A DNA stretch of 42,052 nucleotides from Byssochlamys sp. IMV 00236 (Eukaryota; Ascomycota; Eurotiomycetes; Eurotiales; Thermoascaceae). The stretch is from assembly GCA_001931875.2 (NCBI GenBank), contig MSJH02000068.1, forward strand, positions 1 through 42,052. The letters are read 5' to 3'. Below, one piece after another: positions 20,619-33,071 of the stretch. The notes beneath the pieces were generated by a model. The model saw only the letters and a list, made by a program, of their open reading frames with translations, ran no database searches and was not told where the DNA came from. The translations under genes and the position numbers were made by a program. How positions within the stretch are numbered: the first letter of the stretch is position 1; the number at the start of each line of letters is the position of its first letter.

Positions 20619-23346
20619 TTACATGTAGTCGCCCGTATCGTCGATAAAGATGGACCTCACATTAATCGACGATGCGAACTCATTCAAGATGCACTTGGTG
20701 CAAATTGCACCATGTAGGAGGCTGGTATTTACATGAAATGGAAATATAGCTGATACTTGTACGCCAGCCTCCTCACCAATAGTTATACCAGATAGCAAGT
20801 TGCCATCGACGCACACCTGCTTGAAAGTCAATGGCAGCTTGCTGGCCATTACCCCGTAGTTAAAGTATTTCTCTGAGGAGGCGTTCATGGCCATAGCTTG
20901 CTCGTACTCCTCCAGCAAGTCGCACGACATCTTGACGTGCTGATGATCGCCGCTTACCGAAGGAGCTTCCAAGTGTCTGACCAGAGCGCCTCGGACTTCA
21001 TCTTGCATCTTGCTAAAGATGCGGAAATGCACCATAGCCATCAGGCGGAGACAGATACCATACAAAAGATATTGCTCCTGGGCTTGGAGCTTGGCCAGGA
21101 GCACATCACCAAGAGGAAGTAAGGACTTCCAGGCCGCAACGGATTCAGGTGGTGCTGCATCTGGGTTTTGTTTCTCCTTGTAATAGTAACTAACAATATA
21201 GTTACAAAGAGCATGTAGATGGTTCAAGGCAGAAACCAGGTCGTCTTGCTCACCATCGCCTCGTTGCTTGTATGTGTGGGCCAGATTGCGAAACCTAAGT
21301 TAGAGAATATTAGTATGAATAAAAGTGATATGTTTAAAAACACTTACATTATGGTAAATATTTTAAACTGCTCCATCGTACTTGTGTTGGGAGCAGTGGC
21401 AGACAACACCCTCTTTGCTGGCGCTACTGTAAAATCAGCAGGGATGCCTTTGGCCATAGAATCGGAGAGAGATTCATTATCGTGTGCTTCATTGGGTTTG
21501 AAGTATGAAGGTATGTTTACATGGCTTGAGCATGTTTGCTGAATTTTATGAGGTGGAGACGGGTCGACTATTTCACCTTCTTCTGGTTCCTCATCTTTTA
21601 CTTTGCTCATAGGTGCCTTGATATTAGTAGCAGTTGGCTTGTTGGAAGCAGCGGAGGTAACAGCAGAGACTTCAGAAGCTGGATTACTTGCGGGAAGCTT
21701 GTTCATAATAGAACCTGTGGGTCTGTGAAGGGGCACTTCTTTACTCTTACCCTTACTTGTAGAAGGGATCGATTGGAATTGTGCAGCTGTCTTTGATATG
21801 AATGGTGCACCATAGGAAGAGGAATGTAGGTGTCGAGGGACAAAGTCAAGGGCTTCTTTGCCTTTCAAGGAGGACAGCGCCTTTCTTTGCTTCACGGCCA
21901 TCTTCATGACTTTCATGGGATCTAAATTGAAATGAAAAGAAATGTTAGTCAACGTGGCATTCAGCGATTGGTTTGATCTTAAGTCGATAGCAAGTTCCTT
22001 GAACTTGCCCGAAGTATGGGATTCCTGGACAAATAGCACAAGGCAAGCATTGTCATAGGTGCCTTCTTTATTAGCAGCAGATGAAGCGAAGGTATTAGGG
22101 GTACCAGTAACAGTCGCCTGTGGAACAGCAGTACAATGGCCAACTTCAGATGAAGCGCTAAAAAGAGAATGTGTTAGCTGATAACATCAGACATATCAAA
22201 GATAGCAGACTTACGCAACCGCTTTAGGCTCCTGGGCAAGTTGAAAGGTTGTCATAAGTTGGGAAGCTTGATGAACAGCCTTGAGTTTCTATCGATCAGG
22301 AACAAGATTAGTACAAAAGAAAGCAGGTTAATTATGAGTAAGTATTTACTTTGTTGGCATTCATTGCAGATGGAGCAGCAGCATCAAACTTTCGCTTTGT
22401 GGAAGCCCCAGGTGCGGGCAATGGGTGAATGCTATTGTCGGAAGAGGTAGGTTGGCAATGAGCAGTAGCGGTGCCTGGAGATGACTTGGTGGATTTTGAG
22501 CGGCCAGGGAGCTTCAGATCTCCAGAAGACGAGAAGAAAATAGGACGAACTGGTCTAGAGGGAGGCTCAATGTACTGGATGTGCTTGCAGTCGGCTTGCA
22601 TGGTTCAAGAACAGGTGTTGGATAGCTAGATTGTTCTTGTTGCTGGTGGCAGTTGATGACCTTTGGTTAGTATCTTCGCTTTGCTTCTGATACAATCTTT
22701 CTAGCCTGGCGTGGGTGAGAGAGGGTACTTGCGATTGGTTGGCGTTCAACCTCTGGAACGACGTAAGCTGATTCAGCAGCGATATGGAGGCGACGCTTAA
22801 ACACAGCACGATCAAGTGAGGGGTCAATGTACTTGTTATAAACCGGTCAGCTTCCCTTTTTCAAATACTTGATGGCAGGGACAGGGATTTGACGGACAAA
22901 ATCCGTGGGACGACTGAGGGTGACATGTGTAAGCCTATGGTGGTACGCATATGGTACCTTGCAATGGAAACCACGCATCAATGTCTTCACTATTCCTTTA
23001 TCTCGTCCACGGTAAGGTTGGGAGTACCCTCTTCAACATTGCTGCTAGACAGCTGAGAAGTCAATCATGGAGGATGGAAGTTGTTAAGAGAACGACCCTT
23101 TTCTGGGCGTGTTGGTTCTTGACGAGGGACAGCACGTCTCTCATGGAGAGGTTCACAGGAACTAGAGGCACTAACCTGAGGACGAAAAGGACCCAAATGA
23201 AGCTGGCTATCAATGTAGCTACGGCTACTGCTTGCTTGAGGCTGGCGAGGTTCAACCTTTGCCCAAAGTGCACGTCTTGTAAGAGGGTGTTGATGATTCA
23301 AGCGAGGATCTTGAATATAATTGTTGCTGTTGTTATTGGTTGACAT
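20619..23346 (-). CDS. Ser/Pro-rich protein of unknown family, relatively GC-rich gene
   Basis: I do not recognise this gene with certainty. Proposed exons: 23176-23346, 22898-22957, 22729-22831, 22350-22594, 22215-22288, 21348-22157, 20619-21294 (712 aa, all in phase). The last four are well supported. Introns 1-3 are tentative: other frames are open across 22570-22960, and the unspliced main frame carries an in-frame TGA near 22848. The protein starts MSTNNNSNNYIQDPRL. The middle is low-complexity Ser/Pro/Ala with an acidic EEPEEGEIVDPSP motif. The C-terminal 230 residues are helical (QFKIFTIMFRNLAHTYKQRG, then LLYGICLRLMAMVHFRIFSK). That layout faintly recalls the C-terminal dimerisation domain of AFF/Ell-binding elongation factors, a speculation only. 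Sampled 60-base lines are about 48-57% G+C against about 37% in a sampled Pol2 line. Confidence 0.6.
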
Positions 23347-24306
23347 TTGAAGAATGAAAAAAAGGATGTAAGTAATAAGAAGTGAAAAATAAATGTTGGA
23401 GCACAGGATAAAAGCTAAACAACGAATATAAAAAAAAGAGGAGGGGTTAAAGAAAGAAGAAGAAAGGAGAAAAAAAGAGAGCAAAGGAGTTGATTATAAT
23501 GTAGACTCGCGTTGTGCTTGATTGGCGGAATTAATCAAAATAAGAAGAACTATCTATAGAGTACAACGACATATGATGCACATTGTTTACATGAGAAAAA
23601 AATAGAGATAAGCCAAAATAGTCTATTTACTAAAGTAGCACATGTCTTATTGACAATCACTTTTAACATGGCAACAAAATCAACTACTGCTTCTTTTCTT
23701 TTTGACATCACAGAAGAACACTAGACTGCATATCCTTTTTATTGTTCCTCTTTATTGTATCAACCAAGACAAGCCTTTTCACTTGTTGGGTTGTTCTGAA
23801 AAAGGAAAAAACTTTAATTGATAAAAATATAAATAGGTTATCTGTTTCAGAATAGGAGCATTGTCTTATTGGATTCTAGATCGTATGAATATCAATCATA
23901 TGTATCCTTATTCAAGGTTCCACGAAAAGTACAAAGGATGCATTTGATGCGCAGGAACTAAGCTGAGATTTTATATTATTTTGATCTTTTTACTGTAGGC
24001 TTGGAACTTTTTGTCCGTTTAGTGAAAAGCGTAAACAAATAAAAATATCCTTGATAAGAGTCTTAGATGCTCTTAAAGTATTAAACAAGACAAAATCAAA
24101 GTGAGTTAGAAAAAAGGAACAAGAAGAATACATTTGATCTAAGCTTGTCTACTTTGATCTGCCTTAATTTTTAAGGTCCTCTTTAAAGGGATGTCAAACA
24201 TCTTTACTACCGTCACATGTCATCATTTGCTCTCTCTCTCACATTTTACTCTAAATAATCTAAAAATAGACGTTAGTTCTCTATTTACAAATGGAGTTAA
24301 TCGATA
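23347..24306. other. Intergenic region
   Basis: About 0.96 kb between the GC-rich orphan gene and the inverted-repeat arm. It is AT-rich, with a purine-rich stretch at 23431-23480. No gene was recognised. The repeat may extend leftward into this DNA beyond what the truncated right copy lets me compare. Confidence 0.55.
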
Positions 24307-24901
24307 AGCCTACGAGATGATGCTTGAGTGCTTATCTACGGATAGACTTGACTGAGTTCCAACGGACAGATCAGCTTATTCATACATTTTGATAGCATGC
24401 ACAGATATCAAAAGGCACATAATCAACTGAAGCATCAATAATAACGTCACTTTGTACACGTGCTCCCTTGTTATTTCCATAGCAACTCAGGTTTATGGAT
24501 CTTACTTTAATCTTTAGTCAAGTGAGAAGACTTGAGTAGCATAAGAAAAAATGATAAGCCCTGTCTTTGCTGTAGCTGTTTCATAGATATTTATGAAAAG
24601 AACGCTTTTATTATATAACGAAAGATACAGTAAAGCTAAGCTATTATTTGTTGTTGAACAGCAGGATGTATTCCACTACAAGTTGTATTCGTTAGTTGTT
24701 ATGATCATGCCACTGTTGCTTTTGTATAGGCTATACACTTTTTTTTTGTCAAGTTATGCATATGAATAAGGTACACAGTTGACATAGCGTAAAAGTAATA
24801 CCAAACAATAAATGTACCATTTATCCTTATTTGAATAATCCTTTTTCTATTTACAATACAGTGAAATGTCCGTATATGAACTTTTCTGTTGTTGTCTTTC
24901 T
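24307..24901 (+). repeat. Left arm of a perfect 595-bp inverted repeat
   Basis: Comparing this stretch line by line with the reverse complement of 41458-42052 shows no mismatch and no gap over 595 bases. Homology stops exactly at 24901 (CTTTCT, then GCAAAAGG here against TACTTTTATT in the other copy). The left limit is set only by the window end, so the real repeat may be longer. The arm holds a 66-codon open frame on the minus strand (24705-24905) without recognisable content. I see no short terminal inverted repeats that would mark a small transposon. Confidence 0.97.
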
Positions 24902-25296
24902 GCAAAAGGAAATCGTTAACCTAGTCTTCATCTGACATAGTTATGCACCTAAAAGCCCCTATCTATTTGGCTGCTTGAACCCAAGTCATGGGCATTAATG
25001 CATGTACCTCTACTTGTCTGAATAAATTTTCCCTTTTCTTATTTTACAAGACAAGTGGCTGAGAGCCGCGCTGGTCTTGAAGGGACATAGGATGGTACCT
25101 GCAGTAAGATTAGAATTGAAGATAATGATGATAAAGGGGGACATGATGCACCTACAGTCACTTCAAAGACTCCTCTCAGTAACGATTCATTCAGCGACAT
25201 TCCTTCAAAATTGGTGCAGTTCGGCGTTGGATGTACTTTATTAATTATACAACAACGTAATATTCATAAAAAGGGTTTAGCAAATATCAGAACGAT
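24902..25296. other. Intergenic region downstream of MED12
   Basis: 395 bp between the repeat arm and the MED12 stop codon. It presumably contains the MED12 3'UTR and terminator (minus strand). No other gene is seen. Confidence 0.6.
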
Positions 25297-28200
25297 TTAT
25301 TTGCTTGTACGCTCTTCGGTAAAGTTTTGATTTGGTACTTCCGCGTTAAAGCCAAATTTGAACCATTTTACATAAGTATTATCTACAGACTTGGGTTTAA
25401 GAGCATTGAAAAGTGTTAAACTTATAGGCGCATCGTTGTCATGCGATGTTTCATTTGCATAATCTTCAAGCCATTCCCAAGGCTTACTTTGCTCAAGGCA
25501 TGCCTCCAAGTGTTGTTGTTGCTGTTGAGGATCAGCGCTAGACTGTAGGCCGAGAATTGAAGATGCAAAGCGTGTACTATTTAAATAAATATTATGAGTC
25601 AAGAAAGGCATGATGCGCTTGACTCGAGTTTGAAACATTCCAGGAACAGAGCTTAGTTCGTTATGCATAGACTATAAATGTATTAGTTATACTGTCGATC
25701 ATGATTTTACCAATGCTTACATTCAATAATTGTAAACTAGCCTTTTTCAAATCCTTTGGCACTTCTGTAGACATAAAAATGAGCGATCATCTACATATAT
25801 CATATTGTCTTCTTACCATCAATCAATAGCGACATGAAATCAAGCATAAATTCGAAAAACTGTTCCTGACTACCGTTCCCGTGAATTAAAGGACTCTATG
25901 TATCATTATAAGTACGCTTATAAAAAAAAAAGGCTTGCTTTACTTACGCCTAAAAGAGGAACCAAAGTACGAATCCAATCAAGAATATCGCATTCGTCTT
26001 CCTTTGGATGCTCCCATATCAGTGACATATAAGGTACGATCAATTGCAACCTCAGTAGTAAACTATTATCAAAGTGAGAAAACTGGCATCGACCATTAGC
26101 ATGTCTCCATTACCTGGTTCGAAGTTCTTGTAATGTCAGCTTAATTTCATTATCTACCTGCACATTTTCAGGTAACCCTTCGGTCAAAAGCATGATAATA
26201 GCCATATCCTTAGCACATAGTGAGTAATATTCGGTAAATATGATCTATGGTCACTTACTGTATCATTTTTAGCTATCTGTATGGCAGCAGCAGCTTCCGA
26301 AAAGCAAACATTTGCTCCTTGCATCACTTTGTAGACGGGTATACTATTTCTAAATCGCACAATCTGACGGTATATATTCTTCACCAATTCGATTTTCTTT
26401 TCATTGGACCAGATGTTTTCTGCCAACATATGCTGTATTATATTCAGAAACGCTTGGCTTCGATAAGCAAATTTATCTGCATCAAATTGTGAACCTTGAT
26501 CAGCAGCATGAATTAAAAGCATATTTTCAGGAAATGACAGAGAAGCGTCTCCCTCTAGCAAGCGAATGCCATGAGTTAGGAGTTCAGATAGAACAGGTTC
26601 TCGTAGTTCATGAATCAAATTTTTGAAGAATTGAAATCGACGTAAGGTAGTTGCTTTTTCTCCGTCATCTTTTCCATCTGAAAGCACAGCATCATAAAAA
26701 AAGCAAACAAAAGTATGTAAGTCCTTGTTCGGTGGCGATACCGGTGTGTGTTGAGTGATATTCACTGAGAGATCGTCGCTCAAGATATGTGGGTTGTTGG
26801 GATTCTGATTACTAGCGTCATACAAAGATATATTGTCGAGAAGCAAATTCATCTGGACACGGCATTGAGCTTCATTCCACTGACTCACATTCAAGAATAC
26901 TCTCTGAAGTTTATCTACAAAATTTGGTGCTGTGTCTTGCATCATGGTTTGAGTAGCTAATAAATCACCACCTATAAGCTCTTCGACAATATTTAACATT
27001 TTCTTTTTCAATCGCTTTTCCGTCACTGCTTCAGCTTCACGTGATGCAAATCGTTGATATACACCATTGAGATCCCTTAAGCAAGCCTGTCTAAACCAAG
27101 ATATGTGTAGCAAATCAGCCCGAAGCATGACAAGATCTTGCAACAAAGAAGAACTTAATGGCAGGTTGGTAGCAATCATGATGATTTGTTCCATAAGGCT
27201 AAACAATGGCTCGATCCTATCAAGACTACATGCCAAATGGGACTGTCGCTGTACCTCCAACAAGAAAAATTCTTCTATTCTAAGTTGCCATGATAACGTG
27301 GCCGATTCTTCTTCAGATTTGGGTTCATTATCATTCTGAATGACCAATAACCTGATCAAAATAATTAAATTCTGACAAAACGTGTTCACTTTTGCATCAT
27401 CAGCACAAAACTGTTGATGTCCTTCTTGTCCAATTCGTTCAAACCAGGGCACAGCAAAATCCTTGATGAGCACATCCAAAGTGACAATGTTATTGGTTAC
27501 AAGCATGATTACAAAAAGAGGAACCCATGAATTTTCTTTGTGCATATCTTCTTGAACTACTCCATTGTTCCATAGCCAATATGTTACTGCAGCGTCGGCT
27601 TGTCCTGTCAGGATGGTTGCGTTAGCCACTTGTTTAACTACATAAGCAAATGCTCGTAGCAGCCGATGAAACTCGAATAGTGCTTGTGACAAGAATCGTC
27701 CGTGGCGGTAACTTTTAATTTCTTCGTAAATTCGCTTTTCTTTGCTGACTATCTGTAAAACTTCCCCAACATTCTCAAAGATAAGACCGATCCAGCCGGT
27801 AGCGTTTTGAGAGGGTAATGATAAAGATTCTGCGAGAAGCTGCACAGATGAACTATTGGGATCTTTGGCAAGCTGTAAAAGTTCATTCCTCACGGATATA
27901 TTATTCATGTAGTGGCTACGCATCTTGGACTTGATTTGTAGGTCTTGTTGTAACTGTGTACGAGTGATATCATCCATTTGATAGCCTTCTTGCACAAGTT
28001 GAACCATGTACATCATAATATTTCTGTCCTTTTCTCCCTTTGAAGAGAGACTTACATGCTGCAAAAAAAAAAAAAAAAAAAAAAAAAGTGGTGATTAGAT
28101 ATGAATAAACATGGCTAAAATTTCCTTTACCTTTGTCCAAATAGCATTAATCACTCTATTGCTATTGTTGGTCAATTTCCAGTAACAGGAATACTTTATA

Positions 28201-31200
28201 AATGTATTGATGATATAAGGATGCAATGAATGGTCGTTTGTCTTTTGAAGAACCCATATAGCTGTTTCTATGATGCTCAAATAGTCCTTTGCGCATTCCA
28301 TAATATAAATAATAGTGACTAGCTGACGAGAATTAAGCAAGGAAGAGCCAGGGGTCGTCATTACTCTCCAGTTATCCTCACCAATCCTACAACAAAGCCA
28401 ACAGTTAAAGGTAGTACTGGTGTAAATATTTTTTTGCTTACTGTATGCTTTTGACAACAAATCTCTTTACTTCATTAAGTAGCCAGTTACTTGTGAATTC
28501 TAGTACTACAAACCGTGTTGTAGATTCCATCATGTCCACAAATTTTTGCCTCAGTTCTTGGGAGAATGCTAAATTGTACGAATCAAAGGTATCTGTTGAC
28601 AAAGGCTGTGTCATATCTTGTGCATCAGCACCAAAGAGGCAGTCTGTATCGTGATGATCAAATCCCATCACAGCAAGCCTTGCAAGGTGCTTTAGGTTAT
28701 TGAGGCTTTCATTTTCTATTTCCTTATCGCTATCTTGACGAGATCCATAAAGTGCAACCCGTCTTTGGTTTTTTAAATAAGCAGGAGTAGGTATGATTAA
28801 CGGAAATGATGCTAGATAGTGAAGGCGTCGTTGAATATGGTACCCATGTCGTCTTTTTGGTTCTAGATCGCCTCTTGCAATTAATCTTAATAGATACTTT
28901 TGATATGAAAATAAGCTCAGCCTTATTAAAACATCAAATAAATAAATGATGTGCTGGTTTGTTGTATTGGTATCTTAAGAAAAGTATATATGAGTATTTA
29001 GAAATAAATGAAGTTGTTTACTTTACCTTCGCTTGTATATTCCATATCAACCTCTTCATTATCTTCACTCATGTTTTCAGAGTACGTCTCACCGTCCAAG
29101 AATCGCATGAGTGTCTCTTGTAGAAGCGTTTTGATTTCTGTCGTATTATTGTCTTCTTTCCATGATAACAAAATAGATGCAATAAGGTATGCTTTCCAAT
29201 CACTATACCTAGTTTCATTGATAGCCCATCTACACATTGAATGTATGATCTTAACAACACTCTCAGGTTCCGATGGACTGCTTGATCTAAATATGGCTTT
29301 TGCAGCCCATTTTGCTGAACGGCCACGTGCATCCACCCATATATCTCCTTTTATCTGTAATCCTGCGATACTATCGACATTTTTACCGATGCTGTCAAGA
29401 ATATGCACTATTCGTTCTTCATTGCCATCATCATGAATATGCACAGGTGATGATTGACTTTGTAATTTTATGTTCTTATCTACTTTCATCTCATTGTTTT
29501 CTATATTTCCACAAAACATTTCATTACGTGCCTTAACCATTGTCCAGTACTCATTCATCATACGACGCACATCTGGTGAACTCTTCATAACTCCTGTGTT
29601 GATGTCTTCACCAATAATCATGTTTAGCAAATGGTGATACTGATGATACAGTTTAGGTATCACAAACATATCAGGGGCAGAAAGAAAAAGTGACTTTGCA
29701 TGAAATAAGTGCCAAATCTTGATGCATGTATATTATTTACCTGTAATAATGTCTCTATATCCCTTTGAAGCCCGCAATGCACTCTTTGTTCTGCTTCATC
29801 TGATGATCCTTGGTTTATACATTGTATGAGCTAATAGAATGATTTTTAATAAGGATGATCTTGAATAATGTGTGTATGTGCGTATCTTACAGCATTATAA
29901 TATCTAATCAGTGTCTCTATCAGCAGTTTTGTAAGGGTTCGATTCCGCTTATATTCATTTACATAGTCTTGTACAAGTCCCGTCAGTATCACCCACATGA
30001 TTTCAAAAGATGAGCTAGCAGCTAGTGTATCAAGCGACCATTTCAAAAACGTTCGCTGATCTAAGAGTCCTTCATAGTATTGCCAATGAGTCAATTTGAC
30101 GCTGTATGTCCATTTCTGCTCAAACTTTGATCTGCTTTCAGCCGATAGCCATGGTTTAGATGGGTTGTCATGGTGACTGTAATTTTTATATCCGCGATTG
30201 GATGCTCCACTTGTTGCATGTGGGCTAGCTGCACTGTTTGCATTTCCATAATGTGAGGGCATTAGTTCGCCCAGCTGCTTCTTTAAATAGCTTGTCACAG
30301 TCATTGTCCACTGTATTGTCTGTGGACCCATAGATGCTGCTGCATTACTTGCATTTCTTTGACTCTAAAATGAATAAGCAGGTGAGCACATATGCTGAAA
30401 AATATGTGGTTTTATTTACCATTTCCGAAAGACCAACAATTTTGATATACCATGTTGCCCTTAGAAAAGGCACTTGTTTGATAGCCAGTGTTTCCAACAG
30501 CTTCTCACCTTTAAATCCATGAGGCACGTTTCGAGCAAGCTTTCGTAACGGAATTACTCCGGATGCTAGCTCATGCATCCATTGCTCTCTTTTAGCGTCT
30601 ATCAAGGTTGTTCTCATAGGAGGCTTGAAAGAAGATGACCTAGGAGATGATCAGCGAAAATGATAATCTAAAAATTATAATGTATAGTTACCCAGTGATG
30701 TAGCTGGCTCGATGTTGTCTGTGCAATACGTCAACTATAAAATCACTAAGATCGCTTAATGCACGTTGATCTTCTTGAAGTCTTCCACAAATGATATCAT
30801 GAGCTGAACTATTCTCGCTCTAGAGTAAAAAAAATGCATTAAGCGATTAAGTTTTGTTGATTGTCTAGCGTAAACTTACTGAAACGATTGGCTTGTCGAT
30901 AAATCCTTGACGGATGTTAGATTCGGTTAAAATGTCCTCTTCTTGTCCAGGACGCTGAGGGAATATGTCTGGATAGCCGAGGGAAGGCATTGTTTTGCTC
31001 AAAGGAAGTTTTCGTGGCGGAGGCTGCATTGTATATTTCTTTAATGGTATACTTTGAGCATTCCTTTGGACATTAGGTGAATGATAGCCTGGTGAGGATG
31101 AACTGGAGTATGGTGAAGGCATCGAAGGACTATTGCCGTACTGATATTGCTGACTAGAGTACGGAGTGCTGCTATTCTGTGAAGGAAACGGAATATTGAG

Positions 31201-31346
31201 ATTATTATTGTTTCCAGCTACATTGGGATAAGGCTGATTTGAAGAAGCATAGCGTGCATATTGTGCTGCTTAAATCAAAGAGTTTAGCTCATTGAAAATT
31301 TAAATTTCTTCACTTTTTATCAATTACATTGATGTCTACCCGTCAT
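25297..31346 (-). CDS. SRB8: Mediator kinase-module subunit MED12/Srb8
   Basis: Nuclear regulator linking Cdk8-cyclin C to core Mediator. Fifteen exons in transcript order: 31340-31346, 30880-31268, 30692-30819, 30420-30639, 29891-30364, 29741-29830, 29027-29693, 28442-28973, 28131-28386, 26259-28058, 26114-26208, 25948-26062, 25817-25895, 25721-25764, 25297-25671; 1756 aa. Residues 1-130 are Pro/Ser/Asn-rich. The Med12 domain at about 185-250 reads GVIPLRKLARNVPHGFKGEK and VPFLRATWYIKIVGLSEM. Next comes the family block WTYSVKLTHWQYYEGLLDQR with FLKWSLDTLA, then long helical repeats including SAKWAAKAIF and DDITRTQLQQDLQ. The intron at 28059-28130 contains a poly-T run of nearly 30 (transcript sense). 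The 5' end is uncertain: the model begins with a 7-nt exon (ATGACGG) 38 bp after a TATA-like box, but a second possible first exon lies near 31662-31719. Confidence 0.88.
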
Positions 31347-31849
31347 CCTTTAAGGCCTATCTTATCCTTGCTTTTGTATGTGTGTCTTTTTATAGGCTAG
31401 GTTAGAGCAGTAGAAAGAGGGATAGCTGAATTGTCGGCATCATCTTTAATTTCCTGGTTGTGACTTTTCAGCAACAAGCAGACACACACCTAGAGGACTG
31501 ATTATGTAAGATTCTGATCCACGTATCAGAACGTCATTTCTTTATATATAATCTTATTTTGATCCTCTATTTTAATAGCTGTATGATTCACGATGAATCC
31601 TTTTGAGACCTGCGCTTTCGTTTACAAGATTCTTGTTCGGACTGTGCGTGTGTAGTACAGTACCTGAATATGTTGTGGCAAAGCCTTGGGCCCATCCATT
31701 CACATGAGGTTCACTATGATACTATAGTCACTAAGCATCAAACAACACCAAAACATACAGAAAAAAAAAATAGAGAAACCATCTTATAATGTTCCCATAG
31801 GAAGCTGTAACAAAGTTTATAGTTTATTTTTTATATGTGCGATGTTTAT
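31347..31849 (-). promoter_or_regulatory. MED12 upstream region with TATA-like box and possible extra exon
   Basis: On the minus strand CTATAAAAAG lies at 31386-31395, about 40 bp before the ATG used for MED12. Further up, 31662-31719 reads on the minus strand as a coding-like exon (YHSEPHVNGWAQGFATTYS) bounded by TATAG and GTACTG, in the right phase to splice to the main second exon at 31268. A usable ATG would be at 31782, only 68 bp from the stop codon of the upstream gene. Alternative promoters are therefore possible. Confidence 0.4.
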
Positions 31850-32905
31850 TTAAACCTCAACGTTGTCATCTGTTGCTCTAGTGGTTGGAGTGGATACATC
31901 CTCATCTTCATCGTCTTCTTTTCTATTATCTGTTCCATTTACCATTGAATCTGTTGGTGTATCAGGCGTTGTCGCTGCTGCTGCTGCTGCTGCTGCCAGT
32001 TTGGCCTTTCTAGCTGCACGGAAATGTACCATCTTGCGGTGCTTTGTCAATTGTCCTGATGTCACAAAACTCTTATGACAGCCATCTATGCCACAGACCA
32101 GTTTCTTGGTTCCATGCATATTTGTCTCATGCGTCTGAAGTTGATCATAAGAAGTGAATGCCTTTGAACATCCTGGCTGTGTACATAAAAATGGGCGAAA
32201 ATCTTTTTCTGCTGCTGTTGACGAGAAGAGTTGATCTATCTCAGCTGCGGTAATAGGTTCTGTTGTTGTTTCATTAAGGTTCATTTTCTCGTCTATTCGA
32301 TCTTGTTAATCTAGTTACCTGGCTATTTAATATCTGATGATTGTACCTGTGCTCCAATTAGGAACTTCAACCAAGCCGCCACCTAGTGTATAAAACGCTA
32401 GTGGTTTGCATGTCCATTTTCTGACTTTGATATCCTTATGCTTCAAGAGTTCCTTCTTTGTGATCGTTGTACTAGCACTGGCACCGCCTTGCATGCCTCC
32501 TCCTGCCCCTCTTCGACCTGTGGTAGAGGCTAATATGCTGTTAGCAAGATGTTTATATAAAGCAAAAAAGTAAGCCACCGGCACATACCTTCGTCCGCTG
32601 CTACACTTGTTGAATCGTCATCTGCTATTAGTGGTCTATGTATATAGAATGTAGTGTTAGTGTTTTAATCAAGGTCGATCTATAGTTATTTACGTGTCTG
32701 GTAGAGGTGTTCCCTCTGTAGTTTTAGATCTTCGATTGCGACTGCTTCCACTACCTGCTTTAGCTCTTTTACGAGGACTTTCGACTGATGGTGTGTCCTC
32801 ATCCCTTGTAGGTGTCTTGACTACTAATGCAGGTGAAGCAGGTTGTGAATCTGTTTGTTTTGGTCCTGATAATCGAAGCTTTATTTTTAGTGATGGAGAA
32901 GCCAT
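31850..32905 (-). CDS. INO80-complex Ies4-like protein with C2H2 zinc fingers
   Basis: Exons in transcript order: 32694-32905, 32589-32635, 32347-32529, 31850-32292; 294 aa. The N-terminus is MASPSLKIKLRLSG, then a basic, Ser/Thr-Pro-rich region with an RKRAK nuclear signal. Residues 110-147 (KKELLKHKDIKVRKWTCKPL, then LVEVPNWST) resemble the conserved RRW-xxKPL segment of fungal Ies4, an INO80 remodeller subunit. Two C2H2 fingers follow: C184-X4-C189 in FLCTQPGCSKAF with His partners in HETNMH, and C214-X4-C219 in LVCGIDGCHKSF with H..H in HRKMVH. An Ala run and an acidic Thr-rich tail end the protein. Fission yeast INO80 contains a C2H2 subunit (Iec1) and animals recruit YY1, so a combined Ies4/zinc-finger subunit makes sense but is inference. 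It lies in tandem between Pol2 (166 bp) and MED12. Confidence 0.7.
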
Positions 32906-33071
32906 GGTAGTGATTTATCTTTTGTTTGAAGAGGCAAAAAAGGATAAAGCATTTGAAAATCCGATGGATGCGGTTGTTGGCGATCATAGCCCACAAAATT
33001 TAGTAGTCAAGATGTATAAAAAAACAAAGGAAATAAAGTTTAAATACAAATACTTTATTGTACATAAATAA

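Noticed and set aside
22567..22827. 86-codon alternative frame in the orphan gene as a separate gene
   Set aside because: It overlaps a better frame that continues on both sides with protein-like text, so I kept one gene model and flagged the ambiguity.
24705..24905. 66-codon minus-strand frame in the repeat arm
   Set aside because: Composition looks random and no domain is visible. It may merely be carried by the repeat.
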